From assembly GCA_030220185.1 (NCBI GenBank), contig JASPKZ010009743.1:1-64000 (forward strand): 64,000 nucleotides of DNA, given 5' to 3'. The position numbers and the translations under genes were made by a program. How positions within the stretch are numbered: position 1 is the stretch's first letter; each line of letters begins with the position of its first letter. The stretch comes from Diploptera punctata. Its lineage: Eukaryota; Arthropoda; Insecta; Blattodea; Blaberidae. Of the stretch, positions 53,046 to 64,000 are shown piece by piece. The notes beneath the pieces were generated by a model. The model had not been told where the DNA came from. It made no database searches and saw only the letters and a list, made by a program, of their open reading frames with translations.

Positions 53046-54177
53046 TTATATATACAATTACATATTGCTTTTTGTTTTCTTTTTCTGACTTGTTTTGTTT
53101 AACCAATATTCCAAAATTTTGATAGTGGTTTCAATAGGGACGCTGGGAAACAATGAAACAACAATATCTGAAAGTTTGTCAGTGCTATTCATTAACACCC
53201 TGTATAAATGTATTATTCAAGTGTTAGGTAAACAAATGAATTTCAAGCTGAAGAAAAAAAAATTAATTAAGTTGCACCCAAACATCCATTATCTACTCAT
53301 TATGTCTAAGTTAATGCCTATTAAGTTATTGCTTCTGAGAGAATGATTTATTACAAACCGATAATTTCAATTGTTTCTCATTACTAGGAGCTGGATTCAT
53401 AAGTAATTACACATTTTTTCCTTGATATGTTCTTTCATAATAAACGAAAATGTTGAATCACATAAATCTAGACCTTACACTCAAGTTTGACAATACATTT
53501 TTTTACATATTTATACATTATTATATATTTATTGGAATATTGCATGTTTTAACATAAATGGTCTTCGAATGTAAATTCACAAAACTTTTGTGTACAGTGC
53601 TAGGAAACAGGTAAAATTTCTGTATGATTTGTTCTCAACTCTGCTTCAGAACATTCACAGGTCATAGTCATATCAATATATCACTATATATTGTCAAGTC
53701 AATCCTGCCCTACAAAAATTATCTCTCAATGCAAACCCATTATAGTTCTCTAAGGGAAAAATGACATGGAATATCCAACAATTAAACACAATGCAAACCT
53801 TCATTGAGGTATGTATACCCCAGCCGCTGGATCTCCCGTTCAGAAGTTTAGATTATATGAAGGGTAAATGGAGAACTCGCCCTCTACTGCCAATAAGGAA
53901 ATGGTTGAAATGGGAGTGAAATTCTGCCACAACTAATCACTGCTCTTGACGCAGGTATAGCGCGCTAGTAAGGTTTGAAATTGCTGAGATGATGTCAGCT
54001 GTATGTCTGCTGACCACATACATAAAGCGGTCCCTCCCACTGAATATCCATATCGGGAACAATGTCGTGAAAACGTCAGAACTGGAGAATCAGTGACTGG
54101 GGTATAGTTTTCTTGTAAAATTTTAGCCTCAGTTTTTTTTTGTATCTTACAAGATCGAACCATGTATTAAAAGAAGT
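53046..54177. other. No recognisable feature
   Basis: AT-rich DNA to about 53800, more mixed after that. Short ORFs only. Confidence 0.5.
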
Positions 54178-57020
54178 TTGTCTACTCCTCCCCCCCATCT
54201 CTAAGAGGAGCTAGTGTGAGGGTAAGTGAGAGTTTGACTAGATTCTACTACTTCTAACTAGAGTGGAGAAGCTCTAATTCCCGGCGTAGCCACGCCTGCT
54301 GCTGCACGTGGTATACAAGACTCAGCTAGGGAACAGCAGTGTTGCAAGTTTGCAGTGCGGACTTATGTGATTATAGTGATCTTAGGCGTAGCTCTTCTAT
54401 ATTTAAGCAATACTGGCAAGAAAGTGATTTCTGTGCTATTAATTAGTATTAAAAGTTGTTTATGCGTTATACCCTATTTTCAATGTTTCTCCGTTTCACT
54501 TATTTCGAATTTATTTCTATATTTTCTGTTTAAAGTTATCGGAAAACCAAGTAATCATCGAATGTCAAAAGTATTTATACGCATCTTAAAAATATTCTGG
54601 GGAGCAAATGGTTTGTACGGCCTCCAGAAGGGTACAGATGCCGACTATGTATCACTTAATAAATCTCGAGTAATGCCACTGCGACTTTTTCAGCAGCTCA
54701 ACCAGCAAGTCCTAATCCTACGTTCTAATCGTGCTCCCTGACTGCAGTCGTAATAGACTGTAGCTAATAGGATGGGACGAAAGGCGAGTTCTTAGCGCCT
54801 TAAAACTGAGACCTGTCTGCTAAGGGAGCAGACCCTAAAAAAAACCCAGGTCCTCCATGTCTGGGGGTTAGGCGTCAGGCTGGTAACCTGGCCCTGGAAA
54901 AAAGTATATTGCTACGTATTTCAGTAAAATATGGCAGCCGGATGGATTTAAATATGACAGACTTAAGCTACGAAAACGGACCTTTGCTATTGGCACATGG
55001 AATGTTCAAGGTTTGAATACTAAAGAACAAGAAGTAATAGATGAGATTACAGCAATGAATGCAGATATTATTATGTTCTCAGAAACAAAATCGAAAGGGA
55101 AAGGACAGGAAAAATTTGGAAATTATACACATATCTGGAGTGGAGTACCATAAACTAGTAGAGCAAAAAGAGGTATATCCATTTTGATAAAAAATAAGTT
55201 GGTAAAAAATATAGTGTCTTGGGAAGAAATTGATGAAAGGATTATTAAATTCAATCTTAAACTTTTTGGGATAGAGCTTATAATAATAGGAGTATATGCC
55301 ATAAATAAGGATGCAACAACCATAGAGAAAAATTAATTTCTTGACAAACTGTCAGAAATTTTGGACAAAATAAAAAAAACATCAAGAAGTAATAATAACA
55401 GGAGATTTCAATAGTCGAGTAGGAATTAGAATGAAAGATGAAGTGATTGGTCCATTTGGGGAAAAAGTGGAAAATGACAATGGAGATAGATTGATAAGTT
55501 TATGTAAACAACATGGCTATATGATAATGAATAGTTTCTTCCAACATCGGGAAATACATAAATACACATGGGAACAGCCAACAAAAAGTCTCAAATCAAT
55601 AATTGATTATATAATTGTGAAACAAAAGCGTGATATGATAGTGAAAGATGTTAGTGTATAGAAAACCAGATTTCGGAAGTGATCATTATATGCTTTTGGG
55701 AAAAATCATATTAACAAGTAGGAAAAAACAAAATATTGAAATAACAGAAGACAGAATAAATGCAACACTTTTGAATGAATAAAGATATAAAGTAAGCTTA
55801 CTCTATGATGAGAGTATAAAATATCTTTTTCAATCAAGATTAAAACAAAAACTTAATTTAAATTTAAATAAATCTGCAGTGGAAATCTATGATCAGTTAA
55901 AGGAAAGTATACATTCAGCAGCTTTAGAAGCTCTTGGGACAGAAAATATAGAATTAAAAAAATTATGAATGGTTTAATCACAATATTAAAAAATTAGTAG
56001 AAGCAAAAAAGAAAGCACGGATGAAATGATTATCAGATCACTCAACAACATCTCGAAATGAATATATCACTTTAAAACATACGAAATTAATATACCACTT
56101 TAAAACATAAAACAAAGTTGGAAGTGAGAAGAACAAAAAATGAGTATTGGTATATGCTCGAATATAGAGCATTCGATTGGATATGCTAGATTCAAAGAAG
56201 CGTGGAAAACATTACAAAAATATCAGGAAATCAGAAAGGAAGAAGATAAATATTCAATTGATAAGACCATCAGAATGTATGCAACATTATAAAGGTTTAC
56301 TTCAAGAAAATAGAAATGAGTTTCAACTTCAAGATACACATGTAGAATATAAATTTGACACTCCAGAGATAACAGAAGATGAAGTAAAAAGAGCTTTGAA
56401 AATGGGAGAGCACCAGGACCAGGAAATATTCAGACGGAACTCCTAAAACATGGAGGAGATATTTTAGTAATATTTTTAACAAAACTTTTTAATAAAATAG
56501 AAATTGGAGACAATATCCCAGAAGACTAGAATTTATCGTATATTACTCCTATTTTTAAAAAGGTGATAAAAAACTGTGTTCCAATTATAGAGGTATAAGC
56601 GTTTTATTTTCAACAGCTAGAATTTTTAGTAAAATTATAAATTTTAAACTTAAGGAGATAAAAGATAACTTAAGAGAAGAACAATGTGGATTCCGGAGTG
56701 GAAGATCATGTATTGATAATATTTTCTGTATTAGACAATTACAAGAGAAAATCCTAGCAAAAAATAAAGAACTACATATGACCTTTATTGATTTAGAGAT
56801 GGCATATGATAGTGTACCTCGACAATTGTTATGGACGGCAATGAGAAATCTGAATATCTGTGATGAATGGGTTATTATTGTTAGGAGGATCTGTAGTAAT
56901 GCAAAAGCTAAAGTAAAAATACAGAATAATTTAACAGAGGAATTCACAGTGAATAAAGGCCTTAAGCAGGAATGCAGTTTATCGCCAATTCTTTTTAACA
57001 TTTATTTAGACCAGGCTCTT
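54178..57020 (+). mobile_element. LINE-A outer copy, 5' part (leader, endonuclease, RT start)
   Basis: Outermost element of the four-level nest. 54178-54950 is probably its leader (a 128-codon frame at 54355 has no known domain; AAAACCCAGGTCCTCCATGT at ~54842). Endonuclease: IGTWNVQGLNTKEQEVIDEI (~54995), ADIIMFSETKSKGKG, GDFNSRVGIRMKDE (~55405), REIHKYTWEQP, IDYIIVK, SDHYMLL (~55680). RT: ITEDEVKRALKMG, QCGFRSGRSC (~56690), palm A MTFIDLEMAYDSVPRQLLW, NKGLKQECSLSPILFNIYLD up to 57020. It resumes at 63450. Many stops; dead. Confidence 0.85.
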
Positions 57021-57358
57021 GTATTGTGAATTACTCTGCTATAAAACTGTAAATAATTTTGTGTTTCTTTCGAAACTTTTAATTTCTTTTTGGTTTCAGA
57101 AATTGCCGCACATGCAATTCCCTTCTTTGCCAGAATGTCGTCTAATTGGTCTTCTTTATGGGAAATTCCCTGTACATTCCAGTTTGCAAATTTTAAAATA
57201 TTTTCCTTCTTCCATGTCGTATTATTATTCTCGCAAAGGTCGTCAACAGGTTGATCTGTCTGATTCATCCGAGGCTTGGTTTGAGACTTGAAAGCAAATG
57301 TAATTTTTTTTCGCCCAATGGGTAGCTGGCCCAGAGGGGTATTATTGTGGGGTTCCAA
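57021..57358 (-). mobile_element. LINE-C copy 2, inverted 5' segment
   Basis: The minus-strand frame starts MEPHNNTPLGQLPIGRKKIT and runs into an endonuclease opening, FANWNVQGISHKEDQLDDIL, CAAISETKKKLK, ending at 57021. It is the start of a LINE-C type element, but opposite in direction to the RT that follows at 57359. Both lie within one target duplication (57010-57020 / 63439-63449). This is the hallmark of a 5' inversion by twin priming. Confidence 0.8.
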
Positions 57359-57973
57359 ATACTCTCACTTTACCATCATCCAATAACACCTCTAGAGACT
57401 TGATTACAGAGGAAGAACTATCAGAAGTATTAATGAAAATGAAAATCAACAAAGCTCCTGGAGAGGATGGATCAGCATTGAACTATTTAAAAATGCAAAT
57501 CCTCTGTTTTTAGACAGATTTTTAACATTCTTAAATAAACTATGGGAAGGGAGAGAGATTCCTGTAAGTTGAACAAAATCTATTGTAATACCAATATTTA
57601 AAAAAAGAGACAAGAAAAACTGTAAAAATTACAGAGGCATCAGCTTACTAAATACTGGATACAAAATTTATGCCAATATAATTAAGAACAAATTGTACAA
57701 ACATCTTAACAGCCTCCTCAGCGAAGAACAGAATGGCTTTCGTAAGGTCGATCCTGCTGTGATGGTTATTTCTCCATGAAATTATTAATAGAAAAACACA
57801 GGGAGTTTAATGCAGAAACACATTTAGCTTCTGTGGACTTCAAAAAAGCCTTCGACAAAATCAATAGGAATAAACTGTTGGAAATTGTAGCTGACAACAA
57901 TCTATCACAACAGCATATTTTAAATTTATACAATATCTATAAATCAAATTTGATTTCAGTTCTAGTCCATAAC
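57359..57973 (+). pseudogene. LINE-C copy 2, RT N-terminal part
   Basis: It reads ITEEELSEVLMKMKINKAPG, FLTFLNKLWEGREIPVS, KNCKNYRGISLLNTGYKIYA, EEQNGFRK, and in 57776-57960 LIEKHREFNAETHLASVDFK-KAFDKINRNKLLEIV (palm A). It breaks at 57973 where LINE-B copy 3 entered and resumes at 62549. Confidence 0.82.
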
Positions 57974-58274
57974 CCCTCCATGGTATCTTTACCTTGTCGT
58001 GGTGGAGTGGCTTGTATGCTTAAATGATCATCAGAGCTATGCCGGCGGTAGCATTGCTGCCGATAGAGTTACCCATGCCGGACTGGTCGAAGGTGATAAA
58101 CCAGACGAAAAAAGTACCTTGGTAGAAGGAGTGACGATCCTTCACCGTAAAAATACAACCGTCAAGAAATGCGGCCATGGGTTCAACTGGGGTAAAATTT
58201 TCCGGAGGTCAAATAGTCCCCCATTAGGATCTCCAGGCGGGGAGTACTCCAGGGAACCCATATCAAAGGCTCAA

Positions 58275-59179
58275 ACACAGGGACATGTTCCTAGGAACAT
58301 GGAATGTTAGGACTTTATACAATAGCGGGGTGCTAGAGATATTAACGCGGGAATTAGATAAATCGTCCTTGGATATATTCGCTTTACAGGAAGTTAGGTG
58401 GTCAGGAGAAGGTAGTCAGGAATCAGGAAGCTTTGCATTATAATATGGGGGTGCACAAAGATCAGAATTTGGAACGGGCTTTTTAGTCAGAAGGAGGGTC
58501 CTATCCGCTATCCGAGATATTAAGATTGTTAGTGATAGGAAATCATATATAATTCTAAAGGGTAAAAACATGATTTTATAAATATAAATGTACATGTCCC
58601 ATAGGAGATAAAGATGAAAAAATCAAGGATGATTTCTATGAAGAATTAGAATGCTTATTTCATACACTTTCACGATATCATATGAAACTTGTCTTAGGAG
58701 ATTTTAATGCAAAAGTGGGGCGGGAAGATATATTCAAACCAACAATAGGCAAATTCAGTCTTCACGAAGATAGTAACGACAACGGAGTTAGATTAGTCAC
58801 ATTTGCCACATCGAAGAATCTCATTGTTAAAAGCACAACATTTCAGCATAAGGATATTCATAAATACACCTGGACGTCCCCAGATGGAGAAACTCGGAAC
58901 CAGATAGATAATGTATTAGTGGATAAATGCTGGCGCAGTAGCATCATCGATGTTAAATCAGTTAGAGGGACAGACTGCAATTCGGATAATCATCTGGTCA
59001 GGGTGAAAATGAGACAACGGGTATCACTTATGAGAGGAACAAACGTTAAAGATGATTCTGTAAAATTTGAATTTAAAAACTTGAAATATGATGAAATGCG
59101 GCAAGAATATCAAATCAAAATTGCTAATAGATTTGAAGTACTGGAATCTTCAGATAACAATGTGAAAAACGAAGAATAA
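58275..59179 (+). pseudogene. LINE-B endonuclease (copy 3)
   Basis: MFLGTWNVRTLYNSG-type opening at 58282, LDIFALQEVRWSGEG with the metal-binding Glu, a stop at ~58441, a one-base loss near 58567. Then an open 165-codon part at 58682-59179: LVLGDFNAKVGREDIFKP, HKDIHKYTWTSPDGETRNQI, DNVLVDK, and CNSDNHLVRVKMRQRVSL. The final SDH box is S-D-N-H here. Catalytic GDFN is intact, unlike copy 1. Confidence 0.82.
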
Positions 59180-61115
59180 ACTGATATAAATAAAGAATGG
59201 GAGGCTATAAGAGATACTATTAATTGTCAGCATCAGAATGCATTGATTGTTTAAAAAAGAGGCAAAACAAGAAATGGTTTAATGAGGAATGTGTCGACAT
59301 TGTAAAGAAAAGAAAGCTAGCAAAAATGTAATGGTTACACGAGCCAAATGAGGTAAATTTAGAGCAACTGGGTAGTATTAGACGTGAAACCACCAAGTGA
59401 CTAAAGAGTAAATGGAGGGAGTATTTGAGAGAGAACATTAATGATCTTGAAATGAACGAAAAAAATAGGAACATCAGATAATTATATCAGGGAATTAGTA
59501 TAGAGAAGAAAGGGTTTCAGGCAAGAACAAACATAATTCGGAATGAAAATGGGGATATGATAGCAGATTCCAGGAGTATATTAAATAGATGGAAAAGCTA
59601 TTTTAATCAGCTATTAAATGTACATACAGGAAAGGACATTGAGGAGGATAATTTACAGACAGCAGAAATAGTAGTCGCAGAACCAAATGGATTTGAGGTT
59701 GAAATGGCGATTGAAAAATTGAAGATGTATACAGCATCAGGTTCAGATGAGATCCCAGCAGAACTGATAAAATCTGGAGGAGAAATTTTGACAGGCAAGA
59801 TACTCTGGTTGCTTAGTATGATTTGGGAAAAAGAAGCTCTTCCAGATGAATGGAAGGAATCTATGAAAGTGCCAATTTATAAGAAAGGAGATAAAACTGA
59901 TTGCAACAACTACAGGGGCATCTCATTACTATCAACTTCGTACAAAATTCTTACAAATATATTAGTAAGCTGACTTACACCCTATATTGATGACATCCTA
60001 GGAGATCATCAATGTGCATTTAGAAGAAACAGGTCTACAACAGATCAGATTTTTAGTATAAGACAGATTTTAGAAAAGAAATGGGAATATAATGGTAGTG
60101 TACATCAACTATATGTAGACTTCAAAAAAGCATATGATTCAATTAAAAGGGAGAAGTTGTATAGTATCCTGCTGTAGTTCGGAATTCCTAAAAAGTTAGT
60201 TACACTTATATGAATGTGTCTAAATGGCACGAAGAGTAGGGTGCGTGTAGGCAAACAGTTTTCGGATACTTTTGAAAACCAGAAAGGGTTGAAGCAAGGA
60301 GATGCACTATCTCCTCTACTATTTAATGTTGTACTAGAGCATGTCATTAACTCTTTAGAGAATAAGGAAGGCTTATAACTCAATGGTATTAATAAGCTGT
60401 TAGTTTATGCTGTTGATGTAGTATTATTGGCCGATAGCGAGGAGATACTAAAGGACAACACGCACACACTATTGAGTAACACTAAGAAATTAGGACTGGA
60501 AGTAAATATCAATAAAACTAAATATATGGACACACGTAGAAATTCATTATATAATGGAAATTGACAGGTAATGTAAATGAGGGAAATTTTGAGGAGGTGG
60601 CTGAATTCAAGTACCTAGGAACAATAATCACAAATAGGAATGAGGTGCACAAAGAAATTAAACATAGGCTTAATTCTGGAAATTCTTGCTATTATGCATT
60701 GCAGAGACTCTTGATGTCCATACTCCTTTCAAAAAACGTTAAACTGAAAATATATAAAACTATTATTCTACCAGTTATATTATATGGGTGCGAAACATGG
60801 ACTCTTACTTTAAGAGAGGAAAGGAGTTTACAAGTATTTGAGAATAAAGTACTTAGAAAAATTTTTGGACCAAAGAAAGATGAGCAGACAGGTGAATGGA
60901 GAAGACTACATAACAACGAACTACATGGTCTTTGTAGGAAGCCAGATATAATAAGAACAATTAAGCCTTGTAGACTGAGATGGGCAGGACATGTTGCACG
61001 TATGGGGAATGAAAGTCTTTAATGGAAGCTTCTTGTAGGAAAGCCAGTGGAAATTGCCCAGTTGGTAGACCAAGAATTAGGTGGTAGAATAACATTAACT
61101 ATGATTTGAGGGAAG
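59180..61115 (+). pseudogene. LINE-B reverse transcriptase (copy 3)
   Basis: Same domain order as copies 1 and 2. The 59557-59973 stretch is open through ALPDEWKESMKVPIYKKGDK and NNYRGISLLSTSYKILTNIL. Stops then follow at 59971 (S-stop for SR), 60174, 60212, 60375 and others. The catalytic box reads YAVDVVLL at ~60405, where Y-A-D-D is expected, so the first aspartate is lost. The C-terminus at 60561-61022 (FKYLGTIITNRNEVHKEIKH, LPVILYGCETWTL, LRWAGHVARMGNESL) is open. It continues beyond the mariner at 62420. Confidence 0.85.
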
Positions 61116-61117
61116 TA

Positions 61118-62417
61118 CGAGGTTGATCAATTAAGTTTCCGGAATGGCTTCAAAACAATTATGCCATTGAGGAGTTTTTAATTTTCACCCAGGCTGTACA
61201 CTCAGAATTTCCTTGTGATGAATTAAATGGGTCGCGCGACCTTCTCTGACCTTGCAGTATGCTGGTAGAAGCTCTGAAGTGAAGACGTGATTTGTGCATG
61301 CGGCGATTTCTCTGTGTAGCAACAATGCGGGATTACGAGGAACAAAGAACATGCATCAAATTTTGCTTTAAACTTAGTAAAACTGCAACAGAAACATATC
61401 AAATGTTAAGAACAGCTTATGGGGAGGAAGCAATGGGCAAATCTCAAGCATTTGAGTGATTTTCGAAAATCGTCTGGGACGACCAACTTCCAGCAAAACC
61501 AATAAAATTATCGATCGAGTGAGGGAAATGGTATTAAATGATAGGCGCATTACAATACGAGAACTGTCTGATGCACTAGCACTCTCGTTTGGAAGTGTTC
61601 AAAGCATTTTGAAAGACGATTTGAACATGCGAAGAATTGCTGCGAAGTTCGTGCCCCGCCTCCTTTCAAATGACCAAAAGGAAAGTCGTGTGATTGCCTG
61701 CACAGAACTTAAAGAACAGCTTAAAAATGACCCACGGTTAATGGAAAAGGTTATTACTGGTGATGAAACATGGATTTATGGCTACGATCCAGAAACTAAA
61801 CAACAGTCTTCGCAATGGAAGAGTCCTGCATCTCCACGCCCCAAGAAAGCCAGACAAGTTCGATCGAATGTGAAGTCAATGATGATTGTTTTTTTTGACA
61901 TTAATGGAATTGTGCATAAGGAATTTGTACCACAGGGTCAAACAGTGAATCAAGTGTACTACAAACAAGTGTTGCAAAGATTGAGGGAGAGTGTGCGACG
62001 CAAACGGCCAGAGAAATGGAGGACTGGTGACTGGTTCCTGCATCACGACAATGCGCCCGCGCACAAAGCAATTTCTGTCCGCCAGTTTTTGGACAAAAAT
62101 AGGATGAGTACAGTTCCCCATCCAGCCTATTCTCCAGATCTGGCTCCAGCAGATTTTTTCCTGTTCCCACGGCTAAAAATTCGGCTCCGAGGACATCGTT
62201 TTGAGGACATTGATGTCATCCAGCGCGAATCGCAGAAGGCATTGGACACATTTAAAGAAGACGACTTCCAGAAGTGCTTCCAGCATTGGCAGAACTGCTG
62301 GGACAAGTGTATCAACTCCCAAGGTGACTACGTCGAGGGTGACAGTGCTGAATAGAAACTTTGAAGTGTTGCGTTGTGTTTATGGCCTCATTCCGGAAAC
62401 TTATTGATCACACCTCG
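61118..62417 (+). mobile_element. mariner-like transposon (1300 bp)
   Basis: The inverted ends of about 29 bp are CGAGGTTGATCAATTAAGTT... at 61118 and CGAGGTGTGATCAATAAGTT... read from 62417; both run on into TCCGGAATG. TA stands on both sides (61116-61117, 62418-62419), the mariner target. It sits in LINE-B copy 3. Length is normal for the family (~1.3 kb). Confidence 0.97.
61325..62355 (+). pseudogene. mariner transposase, N-terminus broken, catalytic domain open
   Basis: ATG at 61325 opens MRDYEEQRTCIKFCFKLSKT, YQMLRTAYGEEA and SQAFE, then TGA at 61457 where these proteins have Trp. About 50 bp of the HTH linker are lost as well, and the frame changes. From 61456 an open 300-codon frame continues: RLGRPTSSKT, RITIRELSDALALSFGSVQS, VITGDETWIYGYDPETKQQS (first Asp), WFLHHDNAPAHKA (second Asp), AYSPDLAPADFFLFPRLK. 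Exactly 34 residues separate the second Asp from the Asp of APAD, so DD34D is intact. It ends at a stop at 62353. The element cannot make a whole enzyme, although the catalytic part is nearly unspoiled. Confidence 0.93.
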
Positions 62418-62419
62418 TA

Positions 62420-62533
62420 GATTTTACAGATAATGATTGGAAAGCATTAGCTCAGGATAGGGATGTATGGAGAGCTTATGTCCGCGCGGCCATGAACCTA
62501 CGGGTTCGATAATGCCAGTGAATAAGTAAGTAA
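62420..62533 (+). mobile_element. LINE-B copy 3, 3' end after the mariner
   Basis: It reads TDNDWKALAQDRDVWRAYVR, AAMNLRVR-stop with the TCGATAATGCC end and GTAA tail. It completes the copy interrupted at 61117. Confidence 0.92.
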
Positions 62534-62548
62534 GTTCTAGTCAATAAC

Positions 62549-63438
62549 ACACAAACAGAATGTACCGAAATTAATAGGGGCGTAAGACAAGGATGTGGCC
62601 TCTCGCCCTTGCTCTTTATCATATACATGGATAGAATACTCCAAGATTGGCGACAGATGAGACACAGTTCTATCCAAATTAATAGAAACCATAAAATAGA
62701 CTCTTTGCGTTTTTCAGATGATTTGGTATTAATAGCTCCAACAGAAACAGATTTACAGTATTCTATACACAATTTTAATACAATTGCAAAAATGTATAAT
62801 ATGGAAATCAATACAAAGAAAACTAAAGTGATGGCCTTTTGTGGGAAATACCCTATACCTAGCAAAATTGTTTTGGATGATGAAATTTTGGAACTTGTAA
62901 ACGAATTTAATTATTTGGGTTATAATTTAACATTTCAAGATGAAGCTGATATATCAAAGAGAAACACAAATTTTAAAAAACACAACAGGGATAATTAACA
63001 GTAAAATGAAACCAACTTTAGTAAAGAAGAACACAAGATTACGGCTTTATAAGGTTCTCGCAAGACCAGTATTAAGATATGGTAGTGAAGCATGGACAAT
63101 ACGAAGAAGAGATGAAAGCCGAATAACAGCAAATGAGATGTGATTTATGCGCCGAACAGCACGCTACACAAAGTGGGACCATAAAAGAAATGAGGAAATT
63201 ATGGAAGAGTTGGATATAGAATCCATTCTTCACCATATACAAAACTACCAGAACAACTGGAAAGCCCATCTTCAACGAATGCCGTCTCATAGAATTCCAA
63301 AAGCCATACTTCGCTACTGCCCCCAAGGCAAAAGATCGCTGGGACGTCCAAAAAAGCGCTGGATGGAAAATTCCTCTTTGAGACCGTAACAGGCCACATG
63401 GCCTAATACTTGCATGGATGATGATGACGATGACTTAT
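62549..63438 (+). pseudogene. LINE-C copy 2, RT C-terminal part
   Basis: It picks up at EINRGVRQGCGLSPLLFIIY (62570-62630), then RFSDDLVLIAPTETDLQ with both catalytic Asp present (FSDD at ~62714), MEINTKKTKVMAFCGKYP, FNYLGYNLTF, VLRYGSEAWTI, a stop at 63140, MRRTARYTKWDHKRNEEI, WKAHLQRMPSHRIPKAIL, KRSLGRPKKRW. After the stop come ACAGGCCACATGGCCTAATA and a (GATGAT)n tail to 63438. Two frameshifts (62990, 63140). Confidence 0.87.
63391..63404 (+). other. 3'-terminal GGCC hairpin of LINE-C
   Basis: AGGCCACATGGCCT forms a 5-bp stem just before the simple-repeat tail. It also occurs in the copy at 43152 and, in altered form, at the centre of the palindrome at 3964. Confidence 0.6.
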
Positions 63439-63449
63439 ACCAGGCTCTT

Positions 63450-64000
63450 TACTTGTGGTATAAAATATTTTATGAATTGGGTATTCGTATATGAGGAAAA
63501 GTATTGCATTCATTGTTGTTTGCAGTTGATCAAATAATTTTTGCAAGGGATGAAGATGATATGAAATATATGATAAATGAACTAATGGAAGAATATAAAA
63601 AATGGGGACTGAATATAAATTTAAAGAAAAGAGAATATATGCGTTTGGGAAAGTATGTGGATGACCTCATATTTGAAACAGGGAAAATAAAATGTGTGAA
63701 TTTTTTTAATATTTTGGGTCAATAATTACAAGCTTAGGTACCTGTTAGAGAGATGTACAGACTAAAATTGCAATGGCAAAAAATGCAACTAAGACATTAC
63801 ATGGAATAATTTGGAATAAAAATATTACAAAGGAAACTAAAATGAAAATTGATAAGAGCATAATACAGAATATTTTGTCATATGGAAGTGAAACTTGGCC
63901 TTTGACTGAATTACAAAAGAATAAAATCAGAACAGTTGAATTTGATTATTTTAGAAGTAGTCTCCAAAAAACAAGACAGGATAAAATAAGGAATGAATTC
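63450..64000 (+). pseudogene. LINE-A outer copy, 3' part (continues past the window)
   Basis: Follows the second ACCAGGCTCTT. YLWYKIFYELGI, a stop, LHSLLFAVDQIIFARDEDDM (the catalytic box reads FAVD for FADD), EEYKKWGLNINLKKREYMRL, then AKNATKTLHGIIWNKNITKE, SYGSETWPLTELQKNKIRTV. It ends at the window edge in FDYFRSSLQKTRQDKIRNEF, which corresponds to the YLRRSARKSKLER block seen at 8041. Its 3' end must lie beyond 64000. Confidence 0.85.

Larger units (their letters stand above)
57974..62533 (+). mobile_element. LINE-B copy 3, full 5' end, inside LINE-C, carrying a mariner
   Basis: Starts at the true family start CCCTCCATGGTATCTTTACC and ends with the usual CCTACGGGTTCGATAATGCC + (GTAA)n near 62533. 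The target duplication is GTTCTAGTCCATAAC (57959-57973) / GTTCTAGTCAATAAC (62534-62548), one mismatch in 15. The mariner at 61118-62417 splits its C-terminal region (GGAAGTA | GATTTTACAG). Without the mariner it is ~3.26 kb. Confidence 0.93.

Noticed and set aside
54355..54741. 128-codon ORF with hydrophobic N-terminus upstream of the LINE-A endonuclease
   Set aside because: Starts only with GTG, has no known domain, and lies in what is best read as LINE-A leader. Not enough to call a gene.

Overview
The window looks like AT-rich, repeat-dense DNA from an arthropod, most likely a large-genome insect. A cockroach-like (blattodean) source is my guess from the mix of elements and is not proven. 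I found no convincing host protein-coding gene, no functional tRNA or rRNA gene, and nothing bacterial. Almost everything I can interpret is transposable-element sequence, much of it nested.

Working names. LINE-A, -B, -C, -F and -H are RTE-like non-LTR elements, told apart by C-terminus and 3' tail. LINE-D and LINE-E are CR1/Jockey-like. LINE-G is R1-like. PLE-1 and PLE-2 are Penelope-like elements (reverse transcriptase plus GIY-YIG endonuclease). SINE-1 is a tRNA-headed SINE with five copies; SINE-2 and SINE-3 are single candidates. DNA transposons are mariner, piggyBac and hAT.

Layout. 0-5.4 kb: SINE-1 copies, a LINE-B relic and a LINE-C copy split by an 860-bp insert that ends in a nearly perfect 217-bp palindrome. 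5.4-9.7 kb: LINE-B and LINE-A 3' fragments, two tandem duplications, a tRNA-Tyr-like pseudogene with an intron-like insert, and a long inverted repeat. 10.1-13.5 kb: a decayed hAT element carrying a SINE-1. 14.8-21.0 kb: an LTR retrotransposon with two 455-bp LTRs, a broken gag and no visible pol. 21-32 kb: SINE-1 copies, a nearly full-length but broken LINE-B, LINE-A and LINE-H tails, and two palindromic loci carrying hammerhead-ribozyme-like motifs. 32.9-34.5 kb: a minisatellite of about 51 units of 31 bp. 34.5-42.7 kb: a hAT fragment, LINE-G split by LINE-B and LINE-F, LINE-D with a 680-codon open reading frame, and LINE-E. 42.7-53 kb: LINE fragments, PLE-1, and PLE-2 split by a piggyBac that itself holds a LINE-B. 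54-64 kb: a four-level nest, LINE-A[LINE-C[LINE-B[mariner]]], three of whose insertions have readable target-site duplications.

How the parts relate. The autonomous families have left truncated, internally deleted and nested copies, so the order of activity can be read directly in the 54-64 kb and 48-53 kb nests. The LINE-D polymerase ORF and the mariner catalytic domain are the least decayed proteins. The points most worth a second look are the hammerhead-like motifs around Penelope-like sequence, the palindrome centred on a LINE-type GGCC hairpin, the internally deleted LINE derivatives that keep both ends, and the minisatellite.
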